From an uncultured Clostridia bacterium (GTDB taxonomy: Bacteria; Bacillota; Clostridia; Christensenellales; Borkfalkiaceae), in assembly GCA_947598205.1 (NCBI GenBank), contig CANQFB010000004.1, positions 62,001 to 126,000 on the forward strand: a stretch of 64,000 bases of DNA, written 5' to 3'. Position 1 is the stretch's first letter, and the number at the start of each line of letters is the position of its first letter. Below are positions 34,826 to 44,911 of this stretch, in pieces. The position numbers and the translations under genes are program-made. Under the pieces are notes generated by a model that saw only the letters and a program-made list of their open reading frames with translations, ran no database searches and was not told the origin of the DNA.

Positions 34826-37413
34826 GGTTTTTTCTCCTCGACCAATTTCAGGCCACCCATGTCCGCGTCGAGCACGATCGTTTTGCCCGCCTCTGGGTTA
34901 TTTTGAAGAATGTAACGGGCGATGAGATTTTCCACGTTCGTCTGGATGAACCGCTTCAGAGGGCGCGCCCCGAAGACGGGATCGTAGCCGTTATCGGAGA
35001 CGTAGGCCCTCGCGCGGGCCGTGACCGAGAGCTTCAGGGGCAGGATGCGCCCCGCGAGCTTTTCGAGGAGGAGATCGACGATGCGGTCCACCTCCTCCCG
35101 CGAGAGCGGACGGAAGGTGATGATCTCATCGAGCCTGTTCAAAAATTCGGGACGGAAGGCGCGCCGCAAGACCCCCTTCAAGCCCTCGCGCGCCTCATTC
35201 GTGAGCTGTCCGTCTTCGATGCCCTCTTCGATGATCTCCGCCCCCAAATTGGAGGTGAGGATGATGACGGTATTCTTGAAATCCACCGTCCGTCCCTGCG
35301 AATCGGTGACGCGGCCGTCGTCGAGGATCTGCAAAAGAATGTTGAATACGTCGGGATGGGCCTTCTCCACCTCGTCGAAGAGGACGATGGAATAGGGCCT
35401 TCTGCGCACCGCCTCCGTGAGCATGCCCCCCTCCTCGTAGCCCACATAGCCCGGGGGCGCGCCGATGAGACGGGAGACGGAAAACTTCTCCATATACTCG
35501 CTCATGTCGATGCGGACGAGGTTCTTTTCGTCGTCAAAGAGGTTCTCGGCGAGCGACTTGCAAAGCTCCGTCTTGCCCACGCCCGTGGGGCCCAAAAAGA
35601 GGAAGGAGCCGATGGGGCGGTTGGGGTCGGCGATGCCCGCGCGGGCGCGCAGGATGGCCTCGGCGACCTTCTTTACGGCCTCGTCCTGCCCCACCACGCG
35701 GCGATGCAGGTCCTCCTCGAGGCGCAGAAGTTTTGCGCGTTCCCCCTCTTTGAGGCGGGAGACGGGAATGCCCGTCCAACGGGAGACGATCTTCTCGATC
35801 TCCTCCTCGGTGACTTCGTTTTGCAAAAGGGCATTTTCGCGGCTTTGCACGCTCTTTTTGGCCTCTTCGAGCTTGCGCTTCAGCTCGGGAAGTTCGCCGT
35901 AGCGGAGGCGGGAGGCCTTCTCGAGTTCGCCGCGCATCATCGCCGATTCTATCTCCCCGCCGGCGGCGTCGATCTTCTCTTTGAGTTCCTTCTCGGCGCG
36001 GATGGAACGCTTCTCCTCCTCCCATTTCGCCTTCATGGCGTTGAAGCCGTCTTTGCACTCCGCAAGTTCCTTTTTGAGGGCTTCGAGGCGGGCGCGGGAG
36101 AGTTCGTCCTGCTCCTTGGAGAGGGCCTTCTCCTCCACTTCGAGCTGAAGAATTTTGCGGTGCATGGCATCCATGTCCGCGGGCATGGAGTCGATCTCGG
36201 TGCGAATCATGGCCGCCGCCTCGTCTACAAGGTCGATGGCCTTGTCGGGCAGGAAGCGGTCGGTGATATAGCGGTTGGAAAGGGTCGCCGCGGCGACGAG
36301 AGCGTCGTCGTGGATGCGCACGCCGTGGAAGATCTCGAAGCGCTCCTTGAGCCCCCGCAAGATGGAGATCGTATCCTCCACCGTAGGTTCGCCCACGAGG
36401 ACGGGCTGGAAGCGGCGTTCGAGCGCGGCGTCTTTTTCGATATATTTGCGGTATTCGTCGAGGGTGGTCGCGCCGATGCAGTGCAGTTCGCCGCGGGCGA
36501 GAAGGGGTTTTAGGAGGTTGCCGGCGTCCATCGCGCCCTCGCTCTTGCCCGCCCCCACGACGGTGTGCAATTCGTCGATGAAGAGGAGGATCCCCCCCTC
36601 GGAATCGGCCACCTCTTTGAGGACGGCCTTCAGGCGTTCTTCAAATTCCCCGCGGTACTTCGCGCCAGCAATGAGGGCGCCCATGTCCAAGGAGAAGAGC
36701 GTCTTTCCCTTTAAGCCTTCGGGTACGTCGCCGCGGGAGATGCGCTGGGCTAACCCCTCCGCGATGGCCGTCTTCCCCACGCCCGGTTCGCCGATGAGCA
36801 CGGGGTTGTTCTTCGTCTTGCGGGAGAGGATGCGGATGACGTTGCGGATCTCCTCATCCCGCCCGATGACGGGCTCGAGCTTATGCTCGCGGGCCCGCTT
36901 CGTGAGGTCTGTGCCGTATTTTTCAAGGGCCTCATAGGTCGATTCAGGGTTATCGCTCTTCACGTTCTGGTTGCCGCGGACCTCCTTCATCCCCTTCAAA
37001 AAAGCCTCCTTCGTCACGCCGAAGCGTTTGAACAGATTGCCGAGGCCTCCCTCCGCGTTGTCGAAGAGGCACAAGAAGAGATGCTCGACGGAGATATATT
37101 CATCCTTCATGCCCTCTGCCAGCCGCTCCGCTTCGGAGAGGATGCGGGTGAAGGCGGCCGTGGGGTAGAGATTGCCCGCCGAGACGTTGGAAACGCGGGG
37201 AAGGCGTTCGATCTCTTCGAGGACGGCGCGGGAGAGCCCTTCGCTATCGACGCCCGCGCGGCGCAGTATGCGGGGGCAGAGCCCGTCCGCCTCCAGAAGC
37301 GCCAGCGTGAGGTGCAGAGCGGAGAGTTCCGCATTAGCATGCTCGAGGGCGGCGTTTTGCGCGTCCTGCAAAGCCTGTAAGGATTTTTGCGTAAATTTTT
37401 GCATATCCATCAC
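34822..37413 (-). CDS. clpB: Chaperone ATPase ClpB
   Basis: This 863-residue disaggregase has, in order, an N-terminal double Clp repeat domain (1-145), a first AAA+ module ([13 protein letters not shown]), a middle coiled coil of about 120 residues (about 400-520) that marks ClpB rather than ClpC, and a second AAA+ module ([13 protein letters not shown]). It works with DnaK to rescue aggregated proteins. No CIRCE or CtsR box is visible upstream. Three copies of the dispersed motif or near matches fall in the gene. Confidence 0.96.
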   Translation of the reverse strand: MMDMQKFTQKSLQALQDAQNAALEHANAELSALHLTLALLEADGLCPRILRRAGVDSEGLSRAVLEEIERLPRVSNVSAGNLYPTAAFTRILSEAERLAEGMKDEYISVEHLFLCLFDNAEGGLGNLFKRFGVTKEAFLKGMKEVRGNQNVKSDNPESTYEALEKYGTDLTKRAREHKLEPVIGRDEEIRNVIRILSRKTKNNPVLIGEPGVGKTAIAEGLAQRISRGDVPEGLKGKTLFSLDMGALIAGAKYRGEFEERLKAVLKEVADSEGGILLFIDELHTVVGAGKSEGAMDAGNLLKPLLARGELHCIGATTLDEYRKYIEKDAALERRFQPVLVGEPTVEDTISILRGLKERFEIFHGVRIHDDALVAAATLSNRYITDRFLPDKAIDLVDEAAAMIRTEIDSMPADMDAMHRKILQLEVEEKALSKEQDELSRARLEALKKELAECKDGFNAMKAKWEEEKRSIRAEKELKEKIDAAGGEIESAMMRGELEKASRLRYGELPELKRKLEEAKKSVQSRENALLQNEVTEEEIEKIVSRWTGIPVSRLKEGERAKLLRLEEDLHRRVVGQDEAVKKVAEAILRARAGIADPNRPIGSFLFLGPTGVGKTELCKSLAENLFDDEKNLVRIDMSEYMEKFSVSRLIGAPPGYVGYEEGGMLTEAVRRRPYSIVLFDEVEKAHPDVFNILLQILDDGRVTDSQGRTVDFKNTVIILTSNLGAEIIEEGIEDGQLTNEAREGLKGVLRRAFRPEFLNRLDEIITFRPLSREEVDRIVDLLLEKLAGRILPLKLSVTARARAYVSDNGYDPVFGARPLKRFIQTNVENLIARYILQNNPEAGKTIVLDADMGGLKLVEEKKP

Positions 37414-37486
37414 ATATGCCCTCCTTATCCTGTTTTCATTTAATATTATACCGTGATCTCGCGGAAACTAAACAGTTCAAGTAACG

Positions 37487-37507
37487 AAAAACCGCCCCGA
37501 AGGACGG
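37487..37507 (-). terminator. Terminator of the yitT transcript
   Basis: On the minus strand ACCGTCC / GGGGCGGT with loop TTC is followed by TTTTTCG. It lies downstream of yitT beyond the repeat. Confidence 0.6.
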
Positions 37508-37700
37508 TGAATGATGATGCATAATGATGTATTTGGAAGCACGCCCCACCCCCCTACCCCCCTTCCACGGAGGGGGCAAGAGGACTTCGTATGAGGGGAT
37601 TCTCTCGGCACTGCGTGCCTCGGAATGACAGGTAATCTCCCGTTTCCGTTACCGTTAAACCGCGGAGAAGCAAGCGAGACAAGGAGAAGGAGCTTTTTCC
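37500..37700. repeat. Mosaic intergenic repeat (R5)
   Basis: Module B (37543-37578), module A (37582-37630) and module C (37646-37698) follow one another. A and B are shared with R2 but in the opposite order; C is shared with R4. This shows the repeats are assembled from separable units. Confidence 0.75.
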
Positions 37701-37778
37701 GAAGGGAGCGTACTTTTTCGTACGTGGGCAAGAAAAACGTAGCATGACGCAGTATTGCGCAACTTATACGCGGTTCGT

Positions 37779-38720
37779 TTATTTGATGAACTTGCCATAC
37801 ACTTCGGAGGCGGAGGCAAAGTAAGCAAACGTATCAGGATACTTCCTGATGATGCGCTGGAGTTCGGCGATCTGGCGCTTTCTTATGAGGCAGACGAGCA
37901 TGCTCTTATCAGAATGCGAATACATGCCCGTCGCATGCACCAAAGTGACGCCGTGGTGCGTCCGCTCCATGATCTCCGCGGCGACCTCTTCGGGATGCGT
38001 CGTGATGATCTCGAATTTATAGGCCGTCTGGAAGCCGTGCATGATGACGTCGCACGTCTTGCTCGTCACATATAGGGAGACGAGGGCGAGGAGCACGGGC
38101 ATGAGATTGACGGCAAAATTATCGGCGAAGGGTTCTCCCCATTCGTAATAGATGAAGAAGGAGGCGATGACAACGACGGCGTCGAAGCCCGAAGTCATCC
38201 AGCCCACGCTCAAATAGCGATATTTCTTGTTGACGAGGGAGGCGAGGACGCCCGTTCCCCCCGCCGTGCCGCAGTTGCGGATCATGCCCGCGAGAGGGAC
38301 GCCGAGAAGGATCCCGCTCGCGACCGCCGCCATGATGCCGTAGGCGAGAGGTTCTGCAAGACTGCCGTCCGTTTGGACGGGCGGGGCGAAGACGGGGAAG
38401 CCCTTGATCAGGGGAAAGAGAATGAGGAGACCCGACGAGACGAGCATGGAGGCCGTGGAGACGATGGCTTCACGCTTCCCGAGGAGGAAAAAGGCGAGGA
38501 AGAAGAGCGGCACGTTGAAGATGATGAGGAAATACCCCGAGTTGAGTTTGGTCAGGTATTCCAGAAGGACGGAGAGGCCGTTGATGCCGCCCGGGGCGAA
38601 TTTGTTGGGCGTGACGAAGATGTGAATGGCAAGCGCCCTGATGATCCCCGTATAGAGTACGGGCAGGACGCTATGCACGATGACCGAGCGGAATTTTTGG
38701 CCGAAAGTACGCTTTTCCAT
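37779..38720 (-). CDS. YitT family membrane protein
   Basis: The 313-residue protein has five or six membrane helices in its first 200 residues, followed by a cytoplasmic DUF2179 domain (about 215-305; ITTHPEEVAAEIMERTHHGVT, here quoted only as a landmark). FVTPNKFAPGGINGLSVLL is characteristic of the family. The role is not settled; some relatives affect stress survival or transport. A promoter lies at 38766-38794. No strong ribosome binding site precedes the ATG. Confidence 0.9.
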   Translation of the reverse strand: MEKRTFGQKFRSVIVHSVLPVLYTGIIRALAIHIFVTPNKFAPGGINGLSVLLEYLTKLNSGYFLIIFNVPLFFLAFFLLGKREAIVSTASMLVSSGLLILFPLIKGFPVFAPPVQTDGSLAEPLAYGIMAAVASGILLGVPLAGMIRNCGTAGGTGVLASLVNKKYRYLSVGWMTSGFDAVVVIASFFIYYEWGEPFADNFAVNLMPVLLALVSLYVTSKTCDVIMHGFQTAYKFEIITTHPEEVAAEIMERTHHGVTLVHATGMYSHSDKSMLVCLIRKRQIAELQRIIRKYPDTFAYFASASEVYGKFIK

Positions 38721-38765
38721 GGATGTGGTCTCACTCTTATTCGGGCTATGCCCGAAATCCTTCCT

Positions 38766-38794
38766 ATCTTATCACACCGCCCAAAAAAAAGCAA
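38766..38794 (-). promoter_or_regulatory. Promoter of the YitT gene
   Basis: On the minus strand: TTGCTT (38789-38794), 17-bp spacer, TAAGAT (38766-38771). Confidence 0.5.
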
Positions 38795-38819
38795 CGCAAA
38801 TCAGCCTCCCCTTCCGCAA

Positions 38820-38848
38820 AAATTTTCCCGCCTCTTGCGAAGCGGGAA
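38820..38848 (-). terminator. Terminator of the lipoprotein gene
   Basis: On the minus strand TTCCCGC / GCGGGAA with a loop of about 10 bases is followed by AATTTTT, a few bases after the stop codon. Confidence 0.75.
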
Positions 38849-38852
38849 ACCT

Positions 38853-39788
38853 TCATTCTTCGGTTGCGGGCGGAAGATCGCTCGGGAAGGTCACGCGGGC
38901 CTTGCCGTAGTTATAGAAGAGTTGCGAACAGGAGATCTTCGTCGCGGGGGCGGAAGGCGCTTCGGGAAGAAGGGGTTCCGTCGCGCGCGGGATGGGCCTG
39001 ATCTCGATCAGAATGCGCGGAAACCTGCCGTGGCGGGTGAAGTGGACGCGCGGCAGAGGAAGGGGCACGGAGGGGATTTGCTCGCGATGAGGCTCTTCCC
39101 GAAGATCTTTGGTCTCCTCCGAAGAGATCCCCTCGAAGAGGCATGCGCTCGGCCTGCCGCCCTTGAATTTGAGGACGAACTTCTCCGTCTTAAGGCCGCC
39201 GACGTCCGCGGGCGTCTGCTCGAGAAGGGTGGAGAGATACCCGTCCACCGCTTCCCCGCTCTGCGCGAGGCCGTCTTCGGTCATGGTATAGCCTTTTTCG
39301 CTCTCGTTGTAGGAAAATTCAGCATAGCGGTCGCGGGCGAAGGCGGGAATACGGAACCCCCCGAAAAATTCGGCGAACTGCTCGGAGGTATAAGTCTCGT
39401 AATCCCATTCCGACCACGCATCCCCCTCTTTCACGCGCCCCCATATCGCTTTTTCGTCCGTAAGGTCGGCATACGACTCCGCCTCGAACACCTTTTTATC
39501 CCCCTCTTTTACGCAGATGAGGACATGCGCCCGATCGCCGTCGTTGCAGTAATCAACAGTGGTGACCTCGGACATGGTAGCTTCATTTTCCGTATGAGAG
39601 CTCGTCACCGTAGCCCGCATACAATAGTTTTCCTGTGCGGCGAAGGCCTCCGTCCACTTCTCTTCGGCGACCTTCTCCGACTGCAACGCGGCGGGGTCGG
39701 CATTTGCGCCCACGCCGCCCTCTCCCCCGCATGCCGCCAAAAGGGCGCATGCCGCGAGGACGGGAACGATCATAACCAACTTTTTCAT
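38853..39788 (-). CDS. Lipoprotein of unknown function
   Basis: This 311-residue protein begins MKKLVMIVPVLAACALLAAC, a good lipoprotein signal with lipobox LAAC and Gly after the Cys. It should be anchored outside the cell. The middle is beta-rich with several Tyr/Asp pairs and resembles small secreted lipoproteins of gut Clostridia. From about residue 225 the sequence turns Pro- and Arg-rich, then returns to a beta-like end (FYNYGKARVTFP). I cannot exclude a pair of compensating frameshifts. ATG 39788 has AAAGGAG upstream. One copy of the dispersed motif encodes ATMSE. Confidence 0.75.
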   Translation of the reverse strand: MKKLVMIVPVLAACALLAACGGEGGVGANADPAALQSEKVAEEKWTEAFAAQENYCMRATVTSSHTENEATMSEVTTVDYCNDGDRAHVLICVKEGDKKVFEAESYADLTDEKAIWGRVKEGDAWSEWDYETYTSEQFAEFFGGFRIPAFARDRYAEFSYNESEKGYTMTEDGLAQSGEAVDGYLSTLLEQTPADVGGLKTEKFVLKFKGGRPSACLFEGISSEETKDLREEPHREQIPSVPLPLPRVHFTRHGRFPRILIEIRPIPRATEPLLPEAPSAPATKISCSQLFYNYGKARVTFPSDLPPATEE

Positions 39789-39837
39789 AGATAAACTCCT
39801 TTTACCCGCAGTATGCGCGGCCAAGGAAAAGATATGC

Positions 39838-39864
39838 AAAAAGGGGACCGCCGAAGCAGTCCCC
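39838..39864 (-). terminator. Terminator of glgP
   Basis: On the minus strand GGGGAC / GTCCCC with a 10-base loop is followed by TTTTT. A weak promoter for the lipoprotein gene (TTGCAT-18-CATACT, 39810-39839) abuts it. Confidence 0.8.
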
Positions 39865-39878
39865 CTGTTTTCCGATGA

Positions 39879-42185
39879 TCAACCGATGTGCCAGATGAGG
39901 TCGGAATAGTCGCGCACCGAGCGGTCGGCGGAGAATTTGCCCGCGGCGCAGAGGTTGAGAAGGCTCTTTTTGAAGAACTCATCGCTCCCATAGTCGCGCA
40001 GGAGCGCCTCCTTCACGCGGATATAGTCGGCAAAGTCGTAGCATACAAGGTAGCGATCGGGTTCGTACCCGCCCGTGATGCTCTCATAGAGGCGTTTCAA
40101 GACGCCGCGCTCGTCGGAGAACGTCCCGTCGACGAGGGTGTTTAGAATGCGGGAAAGTTCGGGCGTACGGTTGATGATGTCCCAAGGGTTGTAGCTGTGC
40201 TTGACGGCGTTCACTTCGTCCACCGTCGCGCCGAAGATATAGTTATTTTCCCTGCCCGCCTCTTCGCAGATCTCGACGTTCGCCCCGTCCATCGTGCCGA
40301 GGGTGACGGTGCCGTTGAGCATGAATTTCATGTTCCCCGTGCCGCTCGCCTCCATGCCCGCGGTGGAGATCTGTTCGGAAGCGTCCGCCGCGCAGACGAG
40401 CTTTTCGGCATAAGAGACGTCGTAATCCTGTACGAAGACGACACGCATCACTTTGGAGACATCCTCATCGCCGTTCACGAGTTTTGCGATCTCGTTGATG
40501 AATTTGATGACGGCCTTCGCCATATAGTAGCCGGGGGCGGCTTTCGCGCCGAAGATGAAGGCGGTGGGCGGGAAGTCTGTTATGCGGCCGTCCTTCACGC
40601 CGAAATAGAAGTGCAGGATGGAGAAGGCGTTCAGAAGTTGCCGTTTGTATTCATGCAGACGCTTGATCTGGACATCGAAGATGAAATGCGGCGGGATGTC
40701 CACCCCTTCGCGCTCTTTGATATAGGCGGCGAGCTTTTGCTTGTTCTCCCCCTTGATGCGCTTGAAATCGGGCAGGATCTCATCGACGAAGGGACGGAGG
40801 GAGGCAAGCTGTTTGAGGTCGGTATGCCAGCCCTCGCCGATCTTGCCGTCGATGACCTTGGCGAGTTCGGGATTGTTGAGGAGAAGCCAACGGCGGGGCG
40901 TGATGCCGTTGGTGATGTTGACGAATTTCTCGGGGTACTGTTCGTACCAATTGCGGAAGGTCTCCGTCTTCAGGATATTCGTGTGGATCTCGGCGACGCC
41001 GTTGACCTTCGAGGAGACGAAGATCGCGAGGTTGGCCATGTGGACGGTGCCGTCGCGCACGATGAAGAAGCGATCCCGATCGAGCCCTTCGCGCTCCAAA
41101 CGTTCCTGACAGCCGAGGATCTGCTCGTAGACGGAGGGAAGGAGATCGGAGAGAGCCAAAACGTCCCACCGTTCGAGCGCTTCCGCCATGATGGTGTGGT
41201 TGGTAAAGTTGAAAGCGCCGCGGGCGATCTCGAACGCCTCGTCGAAGGAGAGCCCCTCACAGCGCAAAATGCGGATAAGTTCGGGGATGGCGAGCACGGG
41301 ATGGGTGTCGTTGAGCTGGAAACAATATGCCTCGGGAAGGGTATGAAGGTCTTTCCCCGCCGCCTTGAACTTCCGCACGATGTCCTGCAGGGAGGCGGAG
41401 ACCATAAAGTACTGCTGGCGGAGGCGGAGGAGCTTGCCCACCATCGTATTGTCGTTGGGATACAGCACGTCGCAGATCTTGGTCGCGTTGAAGTTATCGA
41501 CGGCCTTGCTGTCCCCCTTCATCGTATCGAAGAGCTCGAAATCGAAGGCGCGGACGGGCTCGCTCGACCACAGGCGGAGGGTGTTGACGACGCCGTTTTT
41601 ATAGCCGAAGATGGGCATATCGTAGGGCACGGCGAGGATATCCATGTCCGAGAAGCGGACGATACAGGCGTCGCGCTCGACGCGCACCGACCAAGGATCG
41701 CCCCAGCGGAGCCAATCGTCCCCTTCCTCCTTCTGATAGCCGTCCTCGAAGACTTGGCGGAAGAGCCCGTAGCGGTAGCGGATGCCGTAGCCGTCGAGGG
41801 GAAGGTTCGTGCTCGCGGCGCTCTCGAGATAGCAGGCGGCAAGACGGCCGAGGCCGCCGTTCCCGAGCGCGGCGTCTTCCACCTCTTCAAACTGGGAAAG
41901 GTCCTCGCCCACGGATGCGAGCGCCCCCTTCACTTCCTCGAGGATGCCGAGATTTAAGAGGTTGTTGAAAATGGCGCGCCCCATCAAAAATTCGGCGGAA
42001 AAATATCCGCAACGCTTCCCGGCCGCCTCCTTCGAGGCCGCCCATGCGGGATAGGCTTCGAGCATGACCGCCTTGGAGACGGCGTTGTAGAGCTCCTTCT
42101 TGCCTGCCGATTTTAAGTCGCATTTGAAGTCGGCATGCAGGATCCGCTCGACGTCTTGCAAAAATTCTTTTCGGTTGAATTTCAT
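39879..42185 (-). CDS. glgP: Glycogen/maltodextrin phosphorylase
   Basis: The 768-residue PLP enzyme releases glucose 1-phosphate from alpha-glucans. The PLP-lysine region is EASGTGNMKFMLNGT, and the N-terminal GYFSAEFLMGRA and GNGGLGRLAACY segments are typical. ATG 42185 has GGAG eight bases upstream; the frame open to 42356 crosses the promoter. It stands alone, with no glgA, glgB, glgC or malQ nearby. Confidence 0.96.
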   Translation of the reverse strand: MKFNRKEFLQDVERILHADFKCDLKSAGKKELYNAVSKAVMLEAYPAWAASKEAAGKRCGYFSAEFLMGRAIFNNLLNLGILEEVKGALASVGEDLSQFEEVEDAALGNGGLGRLAACYLESAASTNLPLDGYGIRYRYGLFRQVFEDGYQKEEGDDWLRWGDPWSVRVERDACIVRFSDMDILAVPYDMPIFGYKNGVVNTLRLWSSEPVRAFDFELFDTMKGDSKAVDNFNATKICDVLYPNDNTMVGKLLRLRQQYFMVSASLQDIVRKFKAAGKDLHTLPEAYCFQLNDTHPVLAIPELIRILRCEGLSFDEAFEIARGAFNFTNHTIMAEALERWDVLALSDLLPSVYEQILGCQERLEREGLDRDRFFIVRDGTVHMANLAIFVSSKVNGVAEIHTNILKTETFRNWYEQYPEKFVNITNGITPRRWLLLNNPELAKVIDGKIGEGWHTDLKQLASLRPFVDEILPDFKRIKGENKQKLAAYIKEREGVDIPPHFIFDVQIKRLHEYKRQLLNAFSILHFYFGVKDGRITDFPPTAFIFGAKAAPGYYMAKAVIKFINEIAKLVNGDEDVSKVMRVVFVQDYDVSYAEKLVCAADASEQISTAGMEASGTGNMKFMLNGTVTLGTMDGANVEICEEAGRENNYIFGATVDEVNAVKHSYNPWDIINRTPELSRILNTLVDGTFSDERGVLKRLYESITGGYEPDRYLVCYDFADYIRVKEALLRDYGSDEFFKKSLLNLCAAGKFSADRSVRDYSDLIWHIG

Positions 42186-42249
42186 CGTAAATACTCCGTT
42201 GTATGAGTGATGTAGCGGGAAAGTCCCCGTCCAAAAAATATACCAGCAA

Positions 42250-42278
42250 ATTTTACCATAGAGGCGGGGGTTTGTCAA
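42250..42278 (-). promoter_or_regulatory. Promoter of glgP
   Basis: On the minus strand: TTGACA (42273-42278), 17-bp spacer, TAAAAT (42250-42255), 65 bp before the ATG. Confidence 0.75.
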
Positions 42279-42381
42279 TGCCGTTTGGAAAAATTTTTGC
42301 CCCCTTCCTTCAAATGGATACCTTGGAAAGAAATTTTTCTCGTCAAAATTCGCCATTTTACGAAATCGGCGCGAATTCTTG

Positions 42382-42410
42382 TTGATAAATTGATTTGTTT
42401 ATGATATAAT
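42382..42410 (+). promoter_or_regulatory. Promoter of the hydCBA operon
   Basis: TTGATA (42382-42387), 17-bp spacer and TATAAT (42405-42410), about 55 bp before the first start codon. CGGAGG lies upstream of the ATG. No Rex-type operator (TTGTGA...TCACAA) is seen. Confidence 0.8.
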
Positions 42411-42469
42411 ACGCCTTGGTGCGAATGGCACCGTTCAATATGTAATCAAGCAACGGAGGTTGGATTTTT

Positions 42470-42991
42470 ATGAAACAAAGCGAAGCGAGCTGTGGGGGCT
42501 GCGCCACCTTGGGAACGCCCGAACAGCAAGCCAAACTCCATGCGGTGATCGACAGCTCGAAAGCGACGCCCGGTTGCCTCATGCACATCTTGCAGGAAGC
42601 GCAGGCCATCTACGGGTATCTGCCGATGTCCGTGCAGAAGGTCATCGCGGAAGAACTCGGCATCTCCCTCTCCGAAGTGTACGGGGTCGTGACGTTCTAT
42701 TCGCAGTTCTCTCTCACCCCCAAGGGGAAGCACCGCATCAGCGTATGCCTCGGCACGGCGTGCTATGTGAAAGGATCGGATAAGATCCTCGCCGAGATCG
42801 AAAAGGAACTCGGCATCAAGAGCGGCCAATGCACCGCAGACGGGCTCTTTTCCATCGATACATGCCGTTGTGTCGGCGCGTGCGGCCTTGCGCCCGTCAT
42901 GATGATCGGCGAAGAAGTCTACGGCCGCCTCACCCCCGATAAGGTGAAGGGCATCCTCGATTCCTATAAGAAGGAGGAAGAAAATTCATGA
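42470..42991 (+). CDS. hydC: Bifurcating hydrogenase subunit, NuoE-like
   Basis: This 173-residue [2Fe-2S] thioredoxin-fold protein is related to NuoE and HndA. Cluster ligands are CLGTAC (C-x4-C) and CRCVGAC (C-x3-C), with the helical N-terminal domain GCLMHILQEAQAIYGYLP. In electron-bifurcating hydrogenases this subunit passes electrons next to the flavin subunit. It overlaps hydB by four bases. Confidence 0.94.
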   Translation: MKQSEASCGGCATLGTPEQQAKLHAVIDSSKATPGCLMHILQEAQAIYGYLPMSVQKVIAEELGISLSEVYGVVTFYSQFSLTPKGKHRISVCLGTACYVKGSDKILAEIEKELGIKSGQCTADGLFSIDTCRCVGACGLAPVMMIGEEVYGRLTPDKVKGILDSYKKEEENS

Positions 42992-44901
42992 CAATTCAAG
43001 AACTCGATAAGATCCGCGCGGGCAAAAAAGAGCTCATCGACGTACGCCGCCTCGTGAAGGAACAGGCGGAAAAGCTCGCCCCGCTTACGGGCTACCGCCA
43101 TCAGGTGCTCGTCTGCGGCGGTACGGGCTGTACCTCCTCGCACTCCCTTAAAGTCATCGAACAGCTCGAGGCTTCCTTGAAAGAACTCGGCATCGACGAC
43201 GTGCTCCTCGTGAAGACGGGCTGCTTCGGCCTCTGCGCCTTGGGCCCCATCATGATCGTATATCCCGAGGGCGCCTTCTATGCGCAGATGACCCCCGAAC
43301 ACGCCAAGACGGTGGCCGAGAAACACCTTATAAAGGGCGGAAGCGTCGTAAAGGAACTTCTCTACAAGGGCACCGTGCACGAAGACGGTTCCATCATCCC
43401 CTTCGCGGAGACCCCCTTCTATAAGAAGCAAATGCGCATCGCGCTCCGCAACTGCGGCGTGATCGCGGCCGAAGATATCGACGAAGCCATCGCCGCGGGC
43501 GACTATATGGCCCTCGAAAAGGTGCTCACCTCCATGACGCCCGACGACGTCGTGAAGGAAGTGCTCGATTCGGGCCTCCGCGGCAGAGGCGGCGCGGGCT
43601 TCCCCACGGGCAGAAAGTGGATGTTCGCGAAGGCCTCCGAGGGCGACATCAAATATGTATGCTGTAACGCCGACGAGGGCGACCCCGGCGCGTTCATGGA
43701 CCGCTCCGTTCTGGAGGGCGACCCCCACTGCGTGCTCGAAGCCATGACCATCGCGGGCTATGCGATCGGCGCGCATCAGGGCTATATCTACGTCCGCGCG
43801 GAATATCCCGTCGCCGTCGAACGCCTCAAGATCGCCATCGGGCAGGCGCGGAAATACGGCCTCCTCGGCAAGAACATTTTAGGGCTCGGGTTCGACTTCG
43901 ACATCGATCTCCGTCTCGGCGCGGGCGCGTTCGTCTGCGGCGAAGAGACCGCGCTCATGACCTCCATCGAAGGCCACCGCGGCGAACCCCGTCCCCGTCC
44001 CCCCTTCCCCGCCGTGAAGGGCCTCTTCGGCAAACCCACCATTTTGAATAACGTTGAGACGTGGGCGAACATCAACCCCATCATCGTGAGGGGCGCGAAG
44101 TGGTTCTCCTCCATCGGCACGGAGAGGTCGAAGGGCACGAAGGTGTTCGCGCTCGGCGGCAAGATCACCAACGTCGGGCTCGTGGAAGTTCCCATGGGCA
44201 CGACGCTCCGCGAGATCGTCGAAGAGATCGGCGGCGGCATTCCGAACGGCAAGAAGTTCAAGGCCGCGCAGACGGGCGGCCCCTCGGGCGGCTGTATCCC
44301 CGCGGAACTCATCGATACCCCCATCGACTTCGATAACCTCGTCGCCATCGGCTCCATGATGGGTTCTGGCGGGCTTATCGTCCTCGACGAAGATACCTGC
44401 ATGGTGGATATTTCCAAGTTCTACCTCGAATTCACCGCCGACGAGAGCTGCGGGAAGTGCACCCCCTGCCGCATCGGCACCAAGCGCCTTTTGGAGCTCC
44501 TTACCAAGATCACCGAGGGCAAGGGAAGCGAGGAAGATCTCGTCAAGATCGAGGAGATCGCCGAACACATGAAGTCCTCCTCCCTCTGCGCGCTCGGCCA
44601 ATCGGCTCCCAACCCCATCCTCTCCACCCTCTCCAAGTTCAGGAGCGAATACGAGGATCATATCTATAACCACCACTGCACGGCGGGCGTCTGCAAGGCC
44701 CTTCTCACCTATCAGATCGATAGAGAGAAGTGCATCGGATGCGGCATGTGCGCGCGCAACTGCCCCGCTTCCGCCATCACGCGGACGGATTACACTGCCC
44801 CCGGCCACAAGCTCGCATCGTTTGCGATCGACCCCGCAAAGTGCATCAAGTGCGGCGTCTGCCTCCAGAACTGCAAGTTCAAGGCCGTCGAGAGAAAGTG
44901 A
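42988..44901 (+). CDS. hydB: Bifurcating hydrogenase flavin subunit, NuoF-like
   Basis: The 637-residue protein has an N-terminal thioredoxin-like [2Fe-2S] domain (CGGTGCTS ... CFGLCALGP, about 30-125) and a NuoF core with GRGGAGFPTGRKW (NADH site), CNADEGDPGAF (FMN site) and ESCGKCTPCRIG for a [4Fe-4S] cluster. Two C-terminal ferredoxin-type clusters follow (CIGCGMCARNCP, CIKCGVCLQNCK). This is the HydB/HndC layout. It exchanges electrons with NAD(H), and in confurcating enzymes couples this with ferredoxin. Confidence 0.95.
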   Translation: MTIQELDKIRAGKKELIDVRRLVKEQAEKLAPLTGYRHQVLVCGGTGCTSSHSLKVIEQLEASLKELGIDDVLLVKTGCFGLCALGPIMIVYPEGAFYAQMTPEHAKTVAEKHLIKGGSVVKELLYKGTVHEDGSIIPFAETPFYKKQMRIALRNCGVIAAEDIDEAIAAGDYMALEKVLTSMTPDDVVKEVLDSGLRGRGGAGFPTGRKWMFAKASEGDIKYVCCNADEGDPGAFMDRSVLEGDPHCVLEAMTIAGYAIGAHQGYIYVRAEYPVAVERLKIAIGQARKYGLLGKNILGLGFDFDIDLRLGAGAFVCGEETALMTSIEGHRGEPRPRPPFPAVKGLFGKPTILNNVETWANINPIIVRGAKWFSSIGTERSKGTKVFALGGKITNVGLVEVPMGTTLREIVEEIGGGIPNGKKFKAAQTGGPSGGCIPAELIDTPIDFDNLVAIGSMMGSGGLIVLDEDTCMVDISKFYLEFTADESCGKCTPCRIGTKRLLELLTKITEGKGSEEDLVKIEEIAEHMKSSSLCALGQSAPNPILSTLSKFRSEYEDHIYNHHCTAGVCKALLTYQIDREKCIGCGMCARNCPASAITRTDYTAPGHKLASFAIDPAKCIKCGVCLQNCKFKAVERK

Positions 44902-44911
44902 GGTGAAAACA

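Larger units (their letters stand above)
37414..37778. other. Intergenic region with terminator and repeat R5
   Basis: This 365-bp stretch has no supported gene. It contains a likely clpB promoter (TATAAT on the minus strand near 37445-37450; the -35 is weak), the terminator at 37487-37507 and mosaic repeat R5. Confidence 0.6.
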
